A model generated the notes under the pieces. It was given only the letters and a program-made list of their open reading frames with translations, was not told the origin of the DNA and ran no database searches. This document shows, in pieces, positions 62,053 through 64,000 of a stretch of 64,000 nucleotides of DNA. The stretch comes from Halosimplex halophilum (GTDB taxonomy: Archaea > Halobacteriota > Halobacteria > Halobacteriales > Haloarculaceae): contig NZ_ML214297.1 of the NCBI RefSeq assembly GCF_004698125.1, positions 1,488,001-1,552,000 of the forward strand, read 5' to 3'. Both the position numbers and the translations under genes were made by a program. Numbering within the stretch: the first letter of the stretch is position 1; each line of letters begins with the position of its first letter.

Positions 62053-64000
62053 TTAGATCCCCGTGACGCGGTCGTGGGCCGTCTCCACGGCGGCCGCGTC
62101 CTCCGACAGCAGCGCGACGACGAGGTACTCGGCGTAGTCGGCGAAGTAGTCGACCAGGTCGGCGATCCGCTCGGCGTCGATGGCCTCCAGCGAGTCCAGC
62201 AGGAGGAACGGACACTCCCGGTGGACGTCGTGGACGAGGTAGCCGGCCAGCGCGAGGACGAGCCCGACCACCTCCCGCTCGCTCTCGCTCAGGTTGGTCG
62301 GCGAGTCCTCGAACACACCGGTCTCGCCGTCGCGGACGACGCGGAGGTCGAACGTACCCACGTCCGCGCCCGACCGGTCGGTCCCGGTCGTCCGCGTCAG
62401 GCGGACGCGAGCGACGTTCCCGTAGTCGAGGGCGTCGACGAGCGCGTCGGCGTGCTCGTTGAACGTCTCGACCGCCTCGGCCGCCGTCCGGTCGAGCCGC
62501 GTCCGGCACTCGACGAGCTCGGACTGCAGCTCCTCGCGGCGGGCCTGGAGGCGGTCGCGCTCCTCGCGGCGCTCGTCGAGGGCGGCCAGCTCGGACTCGA
62601 CGGCCGCCAGGTCCGACCGCCGCTGTTCGAGTTCGACCTGGCGCTCGTTGGCCCGCCGGTGCAGGTCCAGCAGGTCCGCGTAGTCGTCGGTCCGCAGGTC
62701 CTCGACCGCCGCCTCCAGCTCCTGGACGCGCTCGTTGAGCTCCCGGCGGCGCCGTTCGAGGTCGCCGATCCGCTCCTCGCGGCGCTGTAGCTCCGACTTG
62801 ACGCGGTCGCGTTCCGCCCGCAGGTCCGCGCGCCGCGCCCGCCGCTGCTCCAGGCGCTCGCGGCGGGCGTCGAGCCTGTCGATCCGCTCGGTGAGGTCGC
62901 GCCGCCGCGCGAGCGTCCGCTCCCTGAGGTCGCGCAGCCGGTCGAGCGTCCCCTCGATGGCCCCCCGGTCGACGGTCGACCCGCACGTCCAGCAGGTGAC
63001 CCGCTCGGTCCCCGACAGCCGGTCGGTCACGTGGCCCCCCTCGTCGCCCTCCGCGGTGCTCCCGATCGCGTCGCCGGCCCGAGCGTCGTTCTCCCCGTCT
63101 CCGTCCCCGTCGCCGGCCGCCCCGTCGCGGCCCCCCTCGTCCCGTGCCAGGTCGTCCCGGTCGATCCCGGCGAGTTCGTCGAGGCGCCCCGCCTCGAGCT
63201 GTTGCTCGTTGAACCGGACGATCCCCTGGAGGGCGCTCACGTCGCCGTCGAGCCGGCGCTTGCGCTCGCGCAGCGTCCCCACGTCCTCGGCGAGGGCCTC
63301 GATCTCGGCCTCGTCGACCGGCGACACCGCCGCGAGGTCCTCCTCGATCTCGTCGCGCTCGCGCTCGACCGCCGCGAGCGTGTCCCGCTCGGCGTCGAGG
63401 TCGTCGATCACCGACTCGAGTTCCGTCCGCGCCTCGCGCAGCTCGTCGAGCCGCGCCTCCAGGCGCTCGTCGCGCTCGATGCCGTCCGCCAGCGAGGCGT
63501 CGGCCGCCTCGATCCGGTCCTCCAGGTCGGCGAGCTCCGATTCGAGGTCGTCGATCTCCGACTCGAGGCGGCGGCGCTCGCCGGCGAGCTCCGCCCGCTC
63601 GCCGTCGACGCCGTCCAGCTCGCGCAGCTCGTCGTCGACCCGTCGCTTCTCGGCGGTCAGCCGCTCGATCTCCGCCTCGACGGCGTCGGTATCGACCGGC
63701 CGCATGACGACATCGGCGAGGTCGCCGCCGGCCCTGACCGCACGCCGCACGTCGTTGTCTTCGAGCAGGACCGCGTAGGTCTCGGCCGGCACCGGGTCGT
63801 CGAGGTACGGGTCGCCGGACGCGACCACGCCGCCGTCGGTCCGTTCGAGGTGCCTGGTGTAGGTCTCCCCGCCCACGGTCAGCTCGACGCTCCCGGTGTC
63901 GGCGCCGCGTCGCAGCGGCGTCGCGTCGCCGCCCAGCACCGCCCGGAGCGCCCGGAGGAAGGAGGTCCTGTTGGTCGCGTTGCGCCCGGCCAGCACCGTC
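62053..64000 (-). CDS. archaea-specific SMC/Rad50-related ATPase (Sph-like), 5' end outside the window
   Basis: About 649 residues are visible; the true start lies past the right edge. The N-terminal ATP-binding part is cut (TVLAGRNATNRTSFLRAL, a Walker A variant), then come long coiled coils rich in Glu/Arg, interrupted near the middle by a glycine/aspartate loop and a CWTC pair (residues ~330) resembling half of a zinc hook, and a C-terminal ATPase lobe with the ABC signature LSESEREVVGLVLALAG and Walker B CPFLLLDSLEAID. This is the layout of the haloarchaeal SMC-like Sph proteins. Chromosome or repair-related work is inferred. The product probably dimerises through the Cys pair. Confidence 0.85.
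   Translation of the reverse strand, partial: TVLAGRNATNRTSFLRALRAVLGGDATPLRRGADTGSVELTVGGETYTRHLERTDGGVVASGDPYLDDPVPAETYAVLLEDNDVRRAVRAGGDLADVVMRPVDTDAVEAEIERLTAEKRRVDDELRELDGVDGERAELAGERRRLESEIDDLESELADLEDRIEAADASLADGIERDERLEARLDELREARTELESVIDDLDAERDTLAAVERERDEIEEDLAAVSPVDEAEIEALAEDVGTLRERKRRLDGDVSALQGIVRFNEQQLEAGRLDELAGIDRDDLARDEGGRDGAAGDGDGDGENDARAGDAIGSTAEGDEGGHVTDRLSGTERVTCWTCGSTVDRGAIEGTLDRLRDLRERTLARRRDLTERIDRLDARRERLEQRRARRADLRAERDRVKSELQRREERIGDLERRRRELNERVQELEAAVEDLRTDDYADLLDLHRRANERQVELEQRRSDLAAVESELAALDERREERDRLQARREELQSELVECRTRLDRTAAEAVETFNEHADALVDALDYGNVARVRLTRTTGTDRSGADVGTFDLRVVRDGETGVFEDSPTNLSESEREVVGLVLALAGYLVHDVHRECPFLLLDSLEAIDAERIADLVDYFADYAEYLVVALLSEDAAAVETAHDRVTGI

Overview
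The window is chromosomal DNA of a halophilic archaeon (class Halobacteria). Base composition is very GC-rich, the predicted proteins are strongly acidic (Asp/Glu-rich, Lys-poor), many genes look leaderless with a TATA-like box about 25 nt before the start, and several gene families are typical of haloarchaea: bacterioopsin-activator (Bat) type HTH regulators, a HalOD1 domain, ThiR, an Sph-type SMC-related protein and type II (NarG-like) molybdoenzymes. Placement near the Haloarcula group is only an inference from gene content. Because of the high GC content, nearly every gene has long antisense or out-of-frame open frames, which are left out.

Left part (0-20 kb): the 3' tip of an unidentified gene and the CoA gene for 4-phosphopantoate-beta-alanine ligase; a complete histidine-utilisation operon transcribed leftwards as hutU-hutG-hutI-hutH with short overlaps; two tandem paralogous lipoproteins with a gluzincin (HExxH) signature; the divergent pair thiR/thi4, with a TTGTACAA palindrome beside each promoter; a repeat-rich spacer with two very small genes; a two-domain SagB/nitroreductase-like protein; divergent blh and crtI-type genes (retinal/carotenoid formation); a methyltransferase; a degenerate archaemetzincin-like protein; and an IS605-type element carrying a frameshifted tnpB.

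Middle (20-38 kb): a divergent pair of membrane/secreted proteins around three AACGCGTT boxes spaced exactly 11 bp apart, small secreted and membrane proteins, an NDH-2-like oxidoreductase, a frameshifted tandem UspA gene ending in a perfect 53-bp duplication, a GldA-like dehydrogenase, a convergent purine permease/adenine deaminase pair, a D-2-hydroxyacid dehydrogenase, a secreted beta-propeller protein, and molybdenum cofactor genes (mobA, a mobB-moaE fusion, moeA) with a Bat-type regulator among them.

Right part (38-59 kb): an anaerobic-respiration island. A leftward operon encodes a nitrate reductase linked to a Rieske/cytochrome b module (membrane protein, Rieske, cytochrome b, a 63-residue membrane protein, NarG, NarH, heme-b gamma subunit, NarJ, membrane protein, HEAT-repeat protein, Mrp-DUF2249). 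A Bat-type regulator lies just upstream of it. Divergent from that regulator, a second operon encodes another type II molybdoenzyme (alpha, beta, TorD-type chaperone, gamma, HEAT-repeat protein, orphan protein) whose substrate cannot be read from the sequence. The two operons share a paralogous gene set including the HEAT proteins, and this is the most interesting feature of the window. Both reductases would draw on the Mo-cofactor genes at 33-38 kb and export their folded alpha-beta complexes by the Tat route.

Right end (59-64 kb): a four-repeat LEA-2-like membrane-anchored protein, a cupin, an AT-rich gene-free island bounded by an 11-bp direct repeat, a small PRC-barrel-like protein, and an SMC/Rad50-like ATPase whose start lies beyond the window.
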